In this document: in pieces, positions 33,734-44,916 of the stretch
How the letters are laid out: each line of letters opens with the position of its first letter
Position numbering within the stretch: the first letter of the stretch is position 1
NCBI GenBank assembly: GCA_026419775.2
Contig: JAOPGA020001024.1
Span: 1-64,000, forward strand
Length of the DNA stretch: 64,000 nucleotides
Source: Acrasis kona
Taxonomy: Eukaryota > Heterolobosea > Eutetramitea > Acrasida > Acrasidae
Direction: 5' to 3'
Translations under genes and position numbers: made by a program
Notes under the pieces: generated by a model
Seen by the model: the letters and a program-made list of their open reading frames with translations, nothing else
Told to the model about the DNA's origin: nothing
Databases searched by the model: none

Positions 33734-33826
33734 GGCGATTTGATCGAGTTTTTTACGATATTGGTCTAAGATGGACGACTCAAGTTCGTCTCCGAAAGGG
33801 CGTGGGTTCAAATCCCACAGTCGTCA
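33734..33826 (+). tRNA. tRNA-Leu(CAA) with 24-nt D-loop and internal T6 run
   Basis: The acceptor is GGCGATT/AGTCGTC (two G-U pairs) with discriminator A. The D-stem is ATC/GAT. The anticodon stem is GACGA/TCGTC with loop CTCAAGT, giving anticodon CAA. The variable arm is TCCGAAAGGGC. The T-arm is GTGGG/CCCAC with loop TTCAAAT. The D-loop reads GAGT, then about 13 extra bases (33750-33762), then GGTCTAA; the normal loop is GAGTGGTCTAA. There is no intron at 37/38, where tRNA-Leu(CAA) often has one in other eukaryotes. Six T residues at 33749-33754 would be a strong Pol III stop inside the gene, while the 3' flank has only TTTC. It is either an unusual functional gene or a pseudogene. Confidence 0.72.
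33750..33762 (+). other. Candidate D-loop insertion in tRNA-Leu
   Basis: TTTTTACGATATT lies between GAGT and GGTCTAA. Removing it yields a textbook Leu D-loop. It sits before the conserved GG, whereas the tRNA-Ser insertion sits after it. Confidence 0.5.
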
Positions 33827-33967
33827 CTTTCTTATGTCATATCCTCTTGGGATTATTATAATAATAACAGTTCAAATGCGAGGGTGATATCAATTCTGCT
33901 ACATTTCCTTAGTATTTTAAGTCAACATGATATAACAACCCACAAGCTACAAACTAATCACACTTTA

Positions 33968-34903
33968 TTAATTACAACTAGACAAATTCAACAATGACTT
34001 CACCACTCTGTCAACATCTCCATTAAAGGTTCTTAACAAATGAATGTTGAGTTTTTCGTTTGTAAATCCCAAATCAGTAAGTGTTGATAAATTTGTCCTG
34101 AATTGCTCTTCGCATCTCACTGGTAACGTGAAATTCAAATCTTCTTCGGTCGGTACCTTTGGTCCTTCTTTTCGGCTCGCAACAGTCGGCTTTGGTGCCT
34201 CATTGGCTCTTACAATTGCATTGGTTATGATTTGTTCAGTCGTATTCTTAATAATGGTATTGACTTCTGCGACGGCATTGTTTGCTTGCTTTATAATGCT
34301 CTGGGCTTCTTCAAGTATAACATGCTTATTCCTCTTTATTGCATCTTTCGCCCTCTTATAGGCCAAAACAATTATTGGGAGTAACAAAAATAATGTACAT
34401 AATTTGCAGTTGAACAGCACTGTAGCAGCACAAAGTAGGCCAACTTTGTTGTAGTGTTTTTTTGCATGGTCGGCGAGTATATTGAACAATAATGGGTAGT
34501 GGTGGAAGGTAAAGAAAGTTATAAAGGCCACGCATAATGCCATTATCATGGGGTGATATAAAGTGCCCCAAATTAGGGCGACTGGCAGAAGGTATTTGGT
34601 TAGTGGTGAACATCCGTCTCGAGGGCCAGAAGTGGTTTGATGTTGACTCGGCTTCGGATATTGGTCAACAAATAGCCTCATAGTGCTGGGGGAGGGGTGA
34701 GACTGGACAGCGAGTAACCATTCTGTATTTGATGAAATGTCAATAAGTTCGTTCTCCTCATCAATGTATCTCCAATGTAGGTCATCTTGGGTTAATAAAA
34801 CTTCTTTTACTAACTTGTCCAAGGCTTCAAATGTTATGGTCCTCTCGACAAGTAATCTCCTCTTGCGAATATTATTGATAGTTATCTTCAAAGAAATTTT
34901 CAT
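33968..34903 (-). CDS. PB1 domain - membrane segments - UBA domain protein
   Basis: 311 residues from ATG 34903. Residues 1-80 look like a PB1 fold: basic KITINNIRKRRLLVERTITF at the start, then WRYIDEENELIDISSNTEWLLAV, the acidic OPCA-type loop. Residues about 100-185 have two or three hydrophobic segments (YLLPVALIWGTLYHPMIMAL and CKLCTLFLLLPIIVLAYK). Residues about 268-309 read LSTLTDLGFTNEKLNIHLLR then GDVDRVVKSLLN, a UBA domain with the usual GF loop. PB1 plus UBA is the layout of NBR1/p62 autophagy receptors, but those are soluble and carry a ZZ domain. This may be a membrane-bound ubiquitin adaptor; the role is inferred. Confidence 0.65.
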   Translation of the reverse strand: MKISLKITINNIRKRRLLVERTITFEALDKLVKEVLLTQDDLHWRYIDEENELIDISSNTEWLLAVQSHPSPSTMRLFVDQYPKPSQHQTTSGPRDGCSPLTKYLLPVALIWGTLYHPMIMALCVAFITFFTFHHYPLLFNILADHAKKHYNKVGLLCAATVLFNCKLCTLFLLLPIIVLAYKRAKDAIKRNKHVILEEAQSIIKQANNAVAEVNTIIKNTTEQIITNAIVRANEAPKPTVASRKEGPKVPTEEDLNFTLPVRCEEQFRTNLSTLTDLGFTNEKLNIHLLRTFNGDVDRVVKSLLNLSSCN

Positions 34904-34965
34904 GACTGAACGTGATTTTGATTTTCTGTTCTTGTTTGAAGTTGATCGTAACGAAGTGATTTACT

Positions 34966-34990
34966 AAATCAAAAATCAAAAATCAAAAAT
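34966..34990. repeat. Short tandem repeat, 7-bp unit
   Basis: About three and a half copies of AAATCAA upstream of the PB1-UBA gene. Confidence 0.7.
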
Positions 34991-35183
34991 TACATGCATC
35001 ATGATAGTCGGATCTTGCGCGGTTTCAATACTGATTGAGTGCGTTTGAGACCAACCCAGAAACAGAGCGTTTGAGTTGCTGTGTCTTCAATTATTATAAT
35101 TGTCGCAACAAAATGTTGAGGGTCCAGGAAGAACATGTAATTTTGGACGGCCACGATGTGCATATAATGAAATTCACAGTAAA

Positions 35184-36407
35184 CTACGTCTTATTAACTT
35201 TATTGTTCTTACATTGTATTTTGTGGTTGGTCCAATCCTGAACTTGGTGCTCACGACAACAATATGCAGCATCCAAACACCCAGAGCATCTTTTCTCCGC
35301 TACCTTCCCACAAACATTGCATTTGTTCAAAAAATCTCTCAAGTCAATGCAATACAAGTCGCCTACTTCATTGCGCTTACTTGTATAAAGATCCATCTTT
35401 TGATAATCAATGCTCTCCCCACCAAACATGTATATCAATTGATCAACTTTATTATAAGACAATGAACTATAGTTTCTACATGGGAACTCCCCAATTCGTT
35501 TATATTCATTTAGCCGAATGAATTTTGCAGTTTTGCAATTGAAAATAAAAATTAAATTTATACTGCTGTCATCTTCTATGATGCCAGTACCACCGTACAT
35601 TACAATGAAATGACCACATACACAACTACCAACCTTGACATGAGATAATTGTGCTGACGGCATTGCATTGTCGTGTCTACACCAATTATGAGTTTTGAAA
35701 TCAAAAGAGTGCATGAAAAGAGGAGTAGTGTATTGACAGTGACCGCCATACACGTACAATGTGTCATTATATACTTCGATCGTATGATCGCCGCGCTTAA
35801 GAGGCTTGAGTTGTGTATTCTTTTCTTTGATTTTTGACCATGTGTCTGTGGAAATGTCAAACTGCCACAAATCATCAAAATAGTCAGTGTTGTCGAATAC
35901 CCGAGCGCCTTCGATGGAGAACATTCCACCGAAAAGGATTGCTTTACCTTGGTGCATTGCCATACTGTGAAAGGAACGAGGTCGCGGTATAGCACTGGTT
36001 GGTTTAACCTCCCTCCACTTCATTGTACTCAATTCAAGCACCCAAGTATCGTTTAATTCTGGTTCCCCTTCCTCGCTCGGTTCCCCTCCAAAGATTACGA
36101 GATGTTTGTCATTGACAGCGTAAGCCCAGTTCTGCCGAGGGGGAGGACATTTACCTTCAAAAAGCCTGTGTACCCAATTCTCCTCGTTATAAATCCAATA
36201 GTGGTCAAACTTAAAGTATGCAGATGCGTCTGTTGCCTCTATCAAGACTTGACCGCCGAAAATGTGCAGTTTGCCATTATATATAAAGGATGCGTGCTGC
36301 TGTCTTGGCTGTGGATACTTGGAATTTGGATTAGTAACGACTACACGATCTCGCTCGCTGATTGCTTCTGTTGACTCCTTGTGTATTCTCTGTACCTTGA
36401 CCTGCAT
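35184..36407 (-). CDS. Kelch-repeat protein with C-terminal MYND zinc finger
   Basis: 407 residues from ATG 36407, which overlaps the string TTGTAATG; the longer frame starts at TTG. Five to six Kelch repeats span about 35-350, each with a GG pair: KLHIFGGQ, HLVIFGGEPSEEGEPELNDTW, AILFGGMF, LYVYGGHCQ, FIVMYGGTG and IYMFGGES. The last 45 residues form a MYND finger: CNVCGKVAEKRCSGC, then YCCREHQVQDWTNHKIQC, with all eight ligands present. The Kelch propeller binds proteins and MYND binds proline-rich peptides, so this is a likely adaptor. No catalytic domain is seen. Confidence 0.88.
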   Translation of the reverse strand: MQVKVQRIHKESTEAISERDRVVVTNPNSKYPQPRQQHASFIYNGKLHIFGGQVLIEATDASAYFKFDHYWIYNEENWVHRLFEGKCPPPRQNWAYAVNDKHLVIFGGEPSEEGEPELNDTWVLELSTMKWREVKPTSAIPRPRSFHSMAMHQGKAILFGGMFSIEGARVFDNTDYFDDLWQFDISTDTWSKIKEKNTQLKPLKRGDHTIEVYNDTLYVYGGHCQYTTPLFMHSFDFKTHNWCRHDNAMPSAQLSHVKVGSCVCGHFIVMYGGTGIIEDDSSINLIFIFNCKTAKFIRLNEYKRIGEFPCRNYSSLSYNKVDQLIYMFGGESIDYQKMDLYTSKRNEVGDLYCIDLRDFLNKCNVCGKVAEKRCSGCLDAAYCCREHQVQDWTNHKIQCKNNKVNKT

Positions 36408-36689
36408 TACAATTCTAAAATTAACTTGATATAAAAAAGTAAGCCAGGACAAACTAAATCCTCCTCATTACCCAAAACCTCTTGATATATTAAAGTAATC
36501 CAAGTTAAACTCGTAATTTTCCTCATACCCCAAGATTTCTTGATGTTCACAATTGATCCACTAAGATGCGGCAGCTATTACAAAGATAATGAACTGATTG
36601 ATCCACCATTGAATTCATCTGGGTCCTGTTCGTGCATTTAACTCAAAGTAGAATCTAAGTCGACTGCACAGCCATAATCCATTATTACT

Positions 36690-37663
36690 ATGTCTGTCAT
36701 TAGAAGTGTTAAAAATGTTTCCCTTGATAGGTTGACGCCTCATCAAAAGCTCTTAATATTACAATATTTATTTTCGCCCACGTGCTTTACAAATATAGAA
36801 AATAGGAAGAATCTTTGCAAGACTATGTCACAATCGAGGTGTTGTGTAGTATGCTCTAGAAGCTCACCCAAGACGATATTTAGCTGCCGATACAAAGTGC
36901 ATCATAGAAATGTGGATGTCCTTCGCTCTTTTTTTAAAAGAGATCTAGATTTTGGGGAACTTTGCGATAGGTGCTATCGTCTATGGTATAAACATAAAAG
37001 AGCGAAGAAGGAAATATCTCCAGAAACAGTGGACAGTTTAAAAAGGACGCCAAGAACTGTCAGACCAAAGAGTGCACCTACATTCCCGACAGCCCACGAC
37101 ACAGAAAGGCAATCAGAAGGGCACAATGGTAGCTATAGCAAATCAACGCTATCAAATAACGACGCTGACTCGAACGACTCTACCGAATGGAAATGTCTCC
37201 AGGGTGATATGGAGGATATCGAGGACGACTCGAGTGACTACGAATCCATAGAATCCTCAATAAATTTTTCTGATCCAAGACCAGCATTAAATAATGGACT
37301 TGAGAGCAGTACAACTAGAAAAGCAAGATCACCGGACCAATTGCGGAACAATACTAGTGTTCAGAATAACAGCAACATTAGTATTGAGGATTTTCTGCTC
37401 GCCGTGAAAAACGTTGCGAAGTCAAGAAAGTCGAAGAGAAAGCCTAACCCATACAGAAGTCCTAGGAAGGTGGATCCTTTGCAAGAGCACTTTGCTGATA
37501 CTCAGCATCAAAAACTGTTCACATCAAGTAAGTACTACATTTGTTTCTTTCTCACACGGCGACAGATTTTGGAGGAAGAGCTACCGCCTTTGATTTTCTG
37601 TACTCTGTACCAAACTCTGTTCAAATGAAAAATGTGAGCGATGACGTGGAGGTTGTTGTTTAA
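36690..37663 (+). CDS. Orphan Cys-rich (GATA-like?) nuclear-type protein
   Basis: Exons 36690-37527 and 37566-37663, with a 38-nt intron GTAAGT..CGACAG. Reading through the intron would add an unlikely hydrophobic tail. About 311 residues. Residues 50-112 contain CCVVCSRSSPKTIF..C and then ELCDRCYRLWYKHKR. The second pair resembles the C-terminal half of a GATA finger (LCNACGLYYK..H), and the first CxxC is about 40 residues upstream. The rest is acidic/Ser-rich with a basic SRKSKRKPNPYRSPRK near the end. It could bind DNA. I do not recognise a family beyond the partial GATA likeness. Confidence 0.5.
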
Positions 37664-38107
37664 AAAGGAATTTAAGGTTACACGATGGATGCACTTTTAA
37701 GTATTACCAGACACATTAGCCACAGCAAGACTGTTCTCGACTGTTTGTTTCTAATGTAATAACCGACGAAGCATTGTGTCACTAAGTCCCAGTACCAATC
37801 ATGACGGTTTTATCCGAAGTTCTCCGTACAAGAAAAGAGGGAACGATCAGTCTATTGTTGTTGGAGTGACATCATCTCCAGAGCTCTCATTTCACATTTA
37901 GCAGTAAGAATTCAAGATAATGTATGGACAAACAGAGGTAAAACATGTTGTGAGTTATTGCATAAAAAATACTTTCTAAATTATGATGTTAGTTTTTATG
38001 TGTTTTACACTTCTTAGCGTAAACAATATTCCTGACTGCTTGAATATCTTGCGATCTGTAGAATAAATACACTACTATGAAACAATAAACTGCAACTGCT
38101 GTTTTAT
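37664..38107. other. Intergenic stretch with short open frames
   Basis: A frame at about 37752-37904 reads like coding sequence (with SPYKKRG and SIVVGVTSSPEL), and another from about 37866 contains WSDIISRALISHLAV. Neither joins to a recognised gene by a convincing splice. This may be a decayed exon cluster or a small unrecognised gene. Confidence 0.3.
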
Positions 38108-39631
38108 TTAAATTTTAATATTCAATACAAATGGTTCGCTTGGAACAACGGTGCGTTCTAGTAAGAATGACTTGATGACTTCGTTTGCTGTTTTCTTGTG
38201 AGATTCAATGTACTTCGTTACATCTGCATCAATGTGCACAGTTTGTTCTGCTATTTTAGGTTGAGCAAGCACATCAGCCTTCTTAACATTAACAAGTATT
38301 CTCTTGCTGTTCTTCCTAAACACAATCTTAGCTGATCGCCATGCGCCTGGTTGCGTCTTTATTTTTAACTCCTTACCAGAAACGGAAACATTAACTTGAG
38401 CACGTTCTTTATAGTAACACAACAACGGATTTACAAACACATCTTGTAGGCTGGATGGAATATTTTTGTTAACAACAGTGGTGGAGTTACCCAAATCAGA
38501 AGTGGTGGTGCAAACGTACCTTGACTCGGAGTGATGTGGAGTTAGCAGGAAGAATGAATTTGATGCGTCTATTTTCTGGACAAGTTTTGGGTCGCGGTCC
38601 TTGAGCGATAGAATATCATCACGTAATTGCTTGGGGAAGGTAGTAACTTTGACGTTGGTGATCTTCTTGTCTATTGTGTCATTCAATTCCTGATTTACTT
38701 TTTGTGATAGCTCTTCCAACTTCTTTACACGCACCTGTACTTTACTCAACTTCTCCTCTTGTTTCTTCAAATGTAACAATGCAGTGTTGAGGCGGTCTTG
38801 AATCTTGACCTTTTTTTGATCGGTAGTTGCGGCTTTGATCAATGATTGTAGGTCTTTAACATCCTCGTTTAGTTTTTTAATGTTGGATGCGGTTTTGGCC
38901 TCAATTTCTCTAGAACGCTTAAGGTGGGAAAGAATGTGCTCTCTCTTTGTTACCAAGAATTTTACAATGTGTAGTACCCTCTTTAATTTGTAGTTTGATT
39001 TGTGGTAGAATTTTCGTTCGGCTCTTAGCACTCTGAGAATTACTTGATTTAATGTTGAGTGATTGTCGACCTTCTTAGAAGATTGTGCCTTGAGTTCATC
39101 CCTTAATTTTTTCGACTTGACGGCGCTCTTCTGAAGTTCTTCGTCGTAGAATTTTTGTAAAAGTTCGTGCGCAATCTTCCTCTTTGAAATAGACGTGGCG
39201 AACGACTTCTTGACAATCAATGACTTTTCGGACAAAATGTGTCTTCTTTTCATTTCTCTCGAAAGCTTCAGGTTGTACTTTTTCGTTATACGGTCTTTCT
39301 TCTGCTTTGAGTTGAAGTTATTTACTTCATCAAGTTTTTTTTGGATGTGCTTGATTCTCTTAGAATTGATCCTCAGTTTGCTTTTGATAGTATTGTTTTT
39401 CTTCTTGAGCTGGGAAATCTTCTTCGAGATTTTTCTAATCAACTTCTTGAGTTTACATTTTCTGTCACAAGAAAATTGAGAGTAGAAATGGTACGATTTG
39501 GAACGGAAATAGGCGAAGGTATGTTGGTGTCCGTGAGTGGAAGCCCCCTTGTCATCATCGGTCTTGGTGTGAACAAAGCATAGTAGTAGGCATAAGCACA
39601 CAAGCACTATGGTGCTCAGCTTTGCCTTCAT
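38108..39631 (-). CDS. Secreted, highly basic coiled-coil protein (orphan)
   Basis: 507 residues, no intron. MKAKLSTIVLVCLCLLLCFVHT is a clear signal peptide. Residues about 55-330 are almost entirely Lys-rich helix with heptads (for example KKLIRKISKKISQLKKKN and HLKKQEEKLSKVQVRVKKLE). Residues about 350-505 form a globular C-terminus with two isolated Cys and beta-like KIVFRKNSKRILVNVKKADV. There is no transmembrane anchor or ER-retention signal at the end (LNIKI). The calculated impression is strongly cationic. No family recognised. Possibly an extracellular matrix, cyst-wall or polyanion-binding protein; that is a guess. Confidence 0.75.
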   Translation of the reverse strand: MKAKLSTIVLVCLCLLLCFVHTKTDDDKGASTHGHQHTFAYFRSKSYHFYSQFSCDRKCKLKKLIRKISKKISQLKKKNNTIKSKLRINSKRIKHIQKKLDEVNNFNSKQKKDRITKKYNLKLSREMKRRHILSEKSLIVKKSFATSISKRKIAHELLQKFYDEELQKSAVKSKKLRDELKAQSSKKVDNHSTLNQVILRVLRAERKFYHKSNYKLKRVLHIVKFLVTKREHILSHLKRSREIEAKTASNIKKLNEDVKDLQSLIKAATTDQKKVKIQDRLNTALLHLKKQEEKLSKVQVRVKKLEELSQKVNQELNDTIDKKITNVKVTTFPKQLRDDILSLKDRDPKLVQKIDASNSFFLLTPHHSESRYVCTTTSDLGNSTTVVNKNIPSSLQDVFVNPLLCYYKERAQVNVSVSGKELKIKTQPGAWRSAKIVFRKNSKRILVNVKKADVLAQPKIAEQTVHIDADVTKYIESHKKTANEVIKSFLLERTVVPSEPFVLNIKI

Positions 39632-39844
39632 TTATACTATTTTGTATGCGAACTTTAGACATGCATGTCAATCATTCATTGACATTGTTGTAAAGTGTTT
39701 TTGACCGGTTAAACAACACCGAAACACACAAACCAACATCACGGTTGTGAGATGCTTGCTTTCCAACGATAACATCAAAAATGAATAAACAACATTTTGA
39801 AAAACAAAAAATCACTTTCATTGAATAATTAATTTATTAACATT

Positions 39845-40991
<1,147 letters not shown>

Positions 40992-41161
40992 GCTTTTTGA
41001 TCAGAATTTAGTCAACTATATCATTCGATCTTCAAGATCTTCAATCAAAATCTTGTAACACCAATTCACAAACAGCAACCTGATGTGGATCGGACTTAAA
41101 GATATTAACACGATTCAAAATATCTTAGGTGAGATAGTTTATTAAGGTTACATGACATTTC

Positions 41162-42764
41162 TCACTGAGAGGAGACAATTAATCGTATTAGATTTTTTGG
41201 AACAATGGAGAACCTCACATCCTCCTCTGGCAGCTCTTCTTTGTTTTCCAACTCAATATTAAACTCTGACATGAGCTTGCTAATAATCATCCACATTTCC
41301 ATCTTTCACACAAGGTCAACAACACAATAAACAAACAGGCACTTACCTGAGCCAGAGGTTGACCAATACAACTTCTTGGACCTGATGAGAAGGGTAGGTA
41401 CTCAAACCTGTTCCTTTCCAAGAAAGAAGGATCCTCAATAAATCTTTCTGGTCTAAACTGTTCGACATCATCACCCCAAATCTCAGCATTATGCATGGTC
41501 ATGCACAAAAAGTAAGTAACGTTGGTCTATATAATGTTAACATCTATAACAAATCATATCTTACCCCTTTGGGAATGAACACTCCATCTGCGGTAACATC
41601 TTCTGTTGTGTATCTGGCAAGATAAGGGGCAGGTGAATGTACTCTCAACACTTCGTAGATGACTGCCTTTGTGTAAGGGAGACCACTTTGGAGTTGGTCA
41701 TATGTAGGCGAGCCATTACAGTTGGAAATGAATTCTTTTGATTCAGTCTGAACCTTCTTTCTTATTTCTGGATGCTTTGCCAAATAGTATAATGTAAATG
41801 ATAAAGTGGTTGCTGTTGTATCGGTACCTGCCCCCAAAATCTCTGCAATGTCTCTTGTCATCTCTCCATTGGTAAGCATGGGGTAGGGATTATCTGAGGC
41901 AACCAACAGATTACTTAATACGTCGTTCCTCAATGTTCCATCTTTCACTTGTTCTCTTCTCTCTGAAATAATCTTCTTTATAATGTCTGTCCATTTCTCC
42001 CAAATTCGTAAGAATTCACGTGTGAGGGGAAACAAGAACATGAAAATACGAGGTAATTGGAAGTACAAAGCACTTGCAAATGTTTGTTCAATAATGTAGC
42101 GCAGTTCACATTTGGGATCATCAAGTGTATTAAAGTCGACACCAAAGATGGCATTAGAAACACCATCAGTGCTGTAGGCTGACATTAATGGCGTTGCTTC
42201 CACAATCTTGTCCTCACTTATTGCCTTCCTCCAGAGTGACACAACCTTGTTTGATACATTCTCAATTTCCTTCTCAACAACTCTTTTTATGTTTGAGTCA
42301 CTAAAAGCTTTGTTGCATAAGGACCTGTGTCTTTTCCATAAATCATAGTTTGTAGAAAAGAGGGACTTTGCTTCGTCGGGAAAATATTTACTGAAGACCG
42401 ATTCATTTGGATTAAAGTTGGACATTTGGGCAAGTCCTGGCGGCTTGCCAAATTTCTTCATCTTTGTGACGAGCATCTCCTTCGCAAGCTCTGGAGAGCT
42501 CGAAAAAACATGGTTTTCTGAACCTGCAGTAACCTTCCATGTTGAACCTCTTTTCACACTCTTGTTTTTGAATAACGATTCGTTCATTTGTTGGTGGCGT
42601 GGGTATAAGAGAGCGAAATCTCTTCCCCTAAAAAATACGGATGAAAAGGTGAAGTATGAATGTCCAGGTATGTGTTTCAATTTTTGATATGCATTATAAT
42701 GAGAATAACAATGCAAGAGAAAGACAAATGTTACTGAACTCACTAAACACAACAACAAGAACAT
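41162..42764 (-). CDS. Cytochrome P450
   Basis: Exons 42764-41565, 41526-41347, 41302-41162, with introns of 38 and 44 nt. About 506 residues. The N-terminal anchor is MFLLLCLVSSVTFVFLL. The I-helix is EILGAGTDTTATT, the K-helix EVLRVHSP (ExxR), the PERF-like stretch is QFRPERF, and the heme loop FSSGPRSCIGQPLA has the Cys ligand. All core motifs are intact, so it should be an active microsomal monooxygenase. Substrate and subfamily are not predictable; the sequence is divergent enough that it may be lineage-specific. Confidence 0.94.
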
Positions 42765-43149
42765 TTTGTATTAACGGAGTTTTTTTGGAGATTTTAAATT
42801 CACAACCTTTTTTGGAAGTACGTAATTAAAAAACTCAACCAATGTTACAACTCCTTTAGATCGGAGTTTCTACCTGTTTTGTATTCCAATTTTTCAGAGT
42901 CGAGAATCGAAATAAATGACGAAAGATAAACCCAATTAACGAAATATTTATCTTTATTGGGTACGGCTACTGTACGAAATTATATTTTAAGGTTCTAACC
43001 TTCACATTCTCCCCTCCGGCTTGGCACAGTTGAGAAATACAATTTCCGAACACTGTTTTATATAATTTACCTATTAAACGACAAAAAATATTATATTGCC
43101 CACATAAACATATTATCGTTTATTGATTGCAAGCGTCCTTGCATCGGAC
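42765..43149. other. Intergenic stretch with possible LTR/PPT relic
   Basis: Contains on the minus strand, at 43023-43003, a purine-rich GCCGGAGGGGAGAATGTG motif followed by an AATAAA-bearing AT-rich segment. The same motif occurs on the plus strand at 1650-1670. No ORF. Confidence 0.4.
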
Positions 43150-44205
43150 TTACGGCTGACCACTATAGGTTAAGGACACCTCATCATCAGTTTCAAACAC
43201 TGTCGGGTCAGGGTAAATTCGTGAGAGGAAATTACCTCCGCGAGAATAATACATTAACAAAGTCGGTCTATGACAGTCGTCGGAATAATGTTGAGTGTAG
43301 TGGGCGCTGCTAAACATTTGAGGACATGTATTTGCTCCTCTTCCCTCCGTGAACAACGCCCTTGATTTCCTTATTACTTCTGTGACATGTTCTTTAATAC
43401 CTTCCATCTCATCTGAGTTTTCTTCGTATTCTTCCAAATTAGAAAAATAATCAACATCTTCATCTGGCGGGAGGTCCAGTACGTCAAACGCTTTTGTAAT
43501 GTACCCACCGTCTCCTTCGAAAGATACTCTGTCAGTTCCTACACCCTCATCATCTCCTCTTTGCTTTTCCACAAAGTCATTTCCTTTGTAATATCTGGCT
43601 GAGCTGGATCCCTCATCACAATGATTACAACTAATGTATAAATGTCCAAAAGTAGGAACATTATTCAAATTCGAGTTAAAAGTATCAGCAAGAACAGACA
43701 AATCAAATTGGCATAATAAGAAGTCTGTAAATTCTTGGGGGTAGGAGTCAGGTACATCATACTCTTCGGTGTCGAAGCGAGAGATAGCGTTAGGGCTGTC
43801 CTCTGGGCGTGTAAGAGAAAATTCAAATGCCACATGAACCTCGAATAGCTCATCCATCCGTCTGCATATCTTAGCAGTTATATCGTGGTCCGCACCAGCT
43901 ACCTCGGCGGCAGTGGTAATTTTGTTTAATAACTCCTTCTTCTTATTTAATAATGGAAGCACTTTTGTTTTTATTCTATTCTTGTAGTCATCCACCCTTT
44001 CTTCACGAGTGAATAATTTTACGTTAATGTTTACGAGCAACAATAGCTTTTCATAGTATTCCTTCCAGAATGACTCTTCATTCATTGTTGTAGAGTCCAA
44101 CCCAGTTGGTTCCAAAAAAGAGAAAACGTCACTGAGCTCGCCACGTACGTCTTCAACCTTTAATTTTTTAAAGTTTCCTGTCAAATCCTCATTCTTTCTC
44201 TTCAT
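43150..44205 (-). CDS. Hypothetical acidic protein
   Basis: 351 residues from ATG 44205, no intron. The N-terminus has a KRKNE..KKLKVED basic patch that could be a nuclear signal. Residues about 45-110 are helical (FWKEYYEKLLLLVNINVKLF, KVLPLLNKKKELLNKI). The C-terminal half is acidic with a Cys pair CNHC near residue 190 and ends SLTYSGQP. I recognise no domain. The open frame with balanced codon use and no repeats supports a real gene. Confidence 0.6.
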   Translation of the reverse strand: MKRKNEDLTGNFKKLKVEDVRGELSDVFSFLEPTGLDSTTMNEESFWKEYYEKLLLLVNINVKLFTREERVDDYKNRIKTKVLPLLNKKKELLNKITTAAEVAGADHDITAKICRRMDELFEVHVAFEFSLTRPEDSPNAISRFDTEEYDVPDSYPQEFTDFLLCQFDLSVLADTFNSNLNNVPTFGHLYISCNHCDEGSSSARYYKGNDFVEKQRGDDEGVGTDRVSFEGDGGYITKAFDVLDLPPDEDVDYFSNLEEYEENSDEMEGIKEHVTEVIRKSRALFTEGRGANTCPQMFSSAHYTQHYSDDCHRPTLLMYYSRGGNFLSRIYPDPTVFETDDEVSLTYSGQP

Positions 44206-44322
44206 TCTTTTATTTCAATCAATGAACGCAATTCTCTAGAAAAATTTCCAATAAATAGTCGACAATAAGAACAGCGTCATCAACCCCAGGACCACCAACG
44301 AACTATCACGTCAAGATCAAAG

Positions 44323-44517
44323 TTGCACACTTCCTTTTTTGTGTTTCACATTTTTTGTAACAATGAATACGTGAAGCGAAACAGACAAAAGATAATAGAG
44401 GATGGACCTCAGGTGCAACCAACAGTAATTGAGATACCACAATACTTGAGAGAAAATCATGCGACGTTTGCAAGTTCGTCTACTTTAAATTGGTTGGCTG
44501 CACAACGGTATGGTTAA
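44323..44517 (+). other. Small open frame without an in-frame ATG
   Basis: About 55-64 codons ending RENHATFASSSTLNWLAAQRYG at TAA-class stop 44517. The frame begins at TTG. An ATG embedded in TTTTTTGTAACAATG (44350s) lies in another frame and stops after three codons. The C-terminal half looks like a real conserved small protein (IEDGPQVQPTVIEIPQYL), so a missed exon or one-base error is possible. Confidence 0.3.
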
Positions 44518-44916
44518 ATTAAATAATTTGCAAAAAAATAAATACGTTTAAAGTACCTCTGTTGATTATATACATACCATTAGCAACTATCTGAATATTT
44601 TGCAGTATATTTGTTCATATTGATTATAAGTTTCATTGGCCCTTCAAATTTGCAGTGTCTTCGTCCCTAAATATAATGTCAGGTATCGGGCATAAAGCAG
44701 ATGCTTAGCACCATAACCATGGAAGACTTAATAGGTTGATTTCTGTTACACTGAAATTATCCCAGATTTATCCTCAACAGACAATACAAATAAATTTGTG
44801 TGCAGAACCCTAAATTACTTCTTAAGTGCATTGAAAATCTTGACAAAGTGATCACTACCTTTGTATTGGATTTTTTGTAAACATGGTTGATGGTAACTGT
44901 TGGAATTTAAAGCACT
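44518..44916. other. Intergenic stretch upstream of AspRS
   Basis: AT-rich, no gene seen. It ends with TTTTTTGTAAACATGG at about 44872, the same promoter-proximal string seen before the small frame at 44323. Confidence 0.4.
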
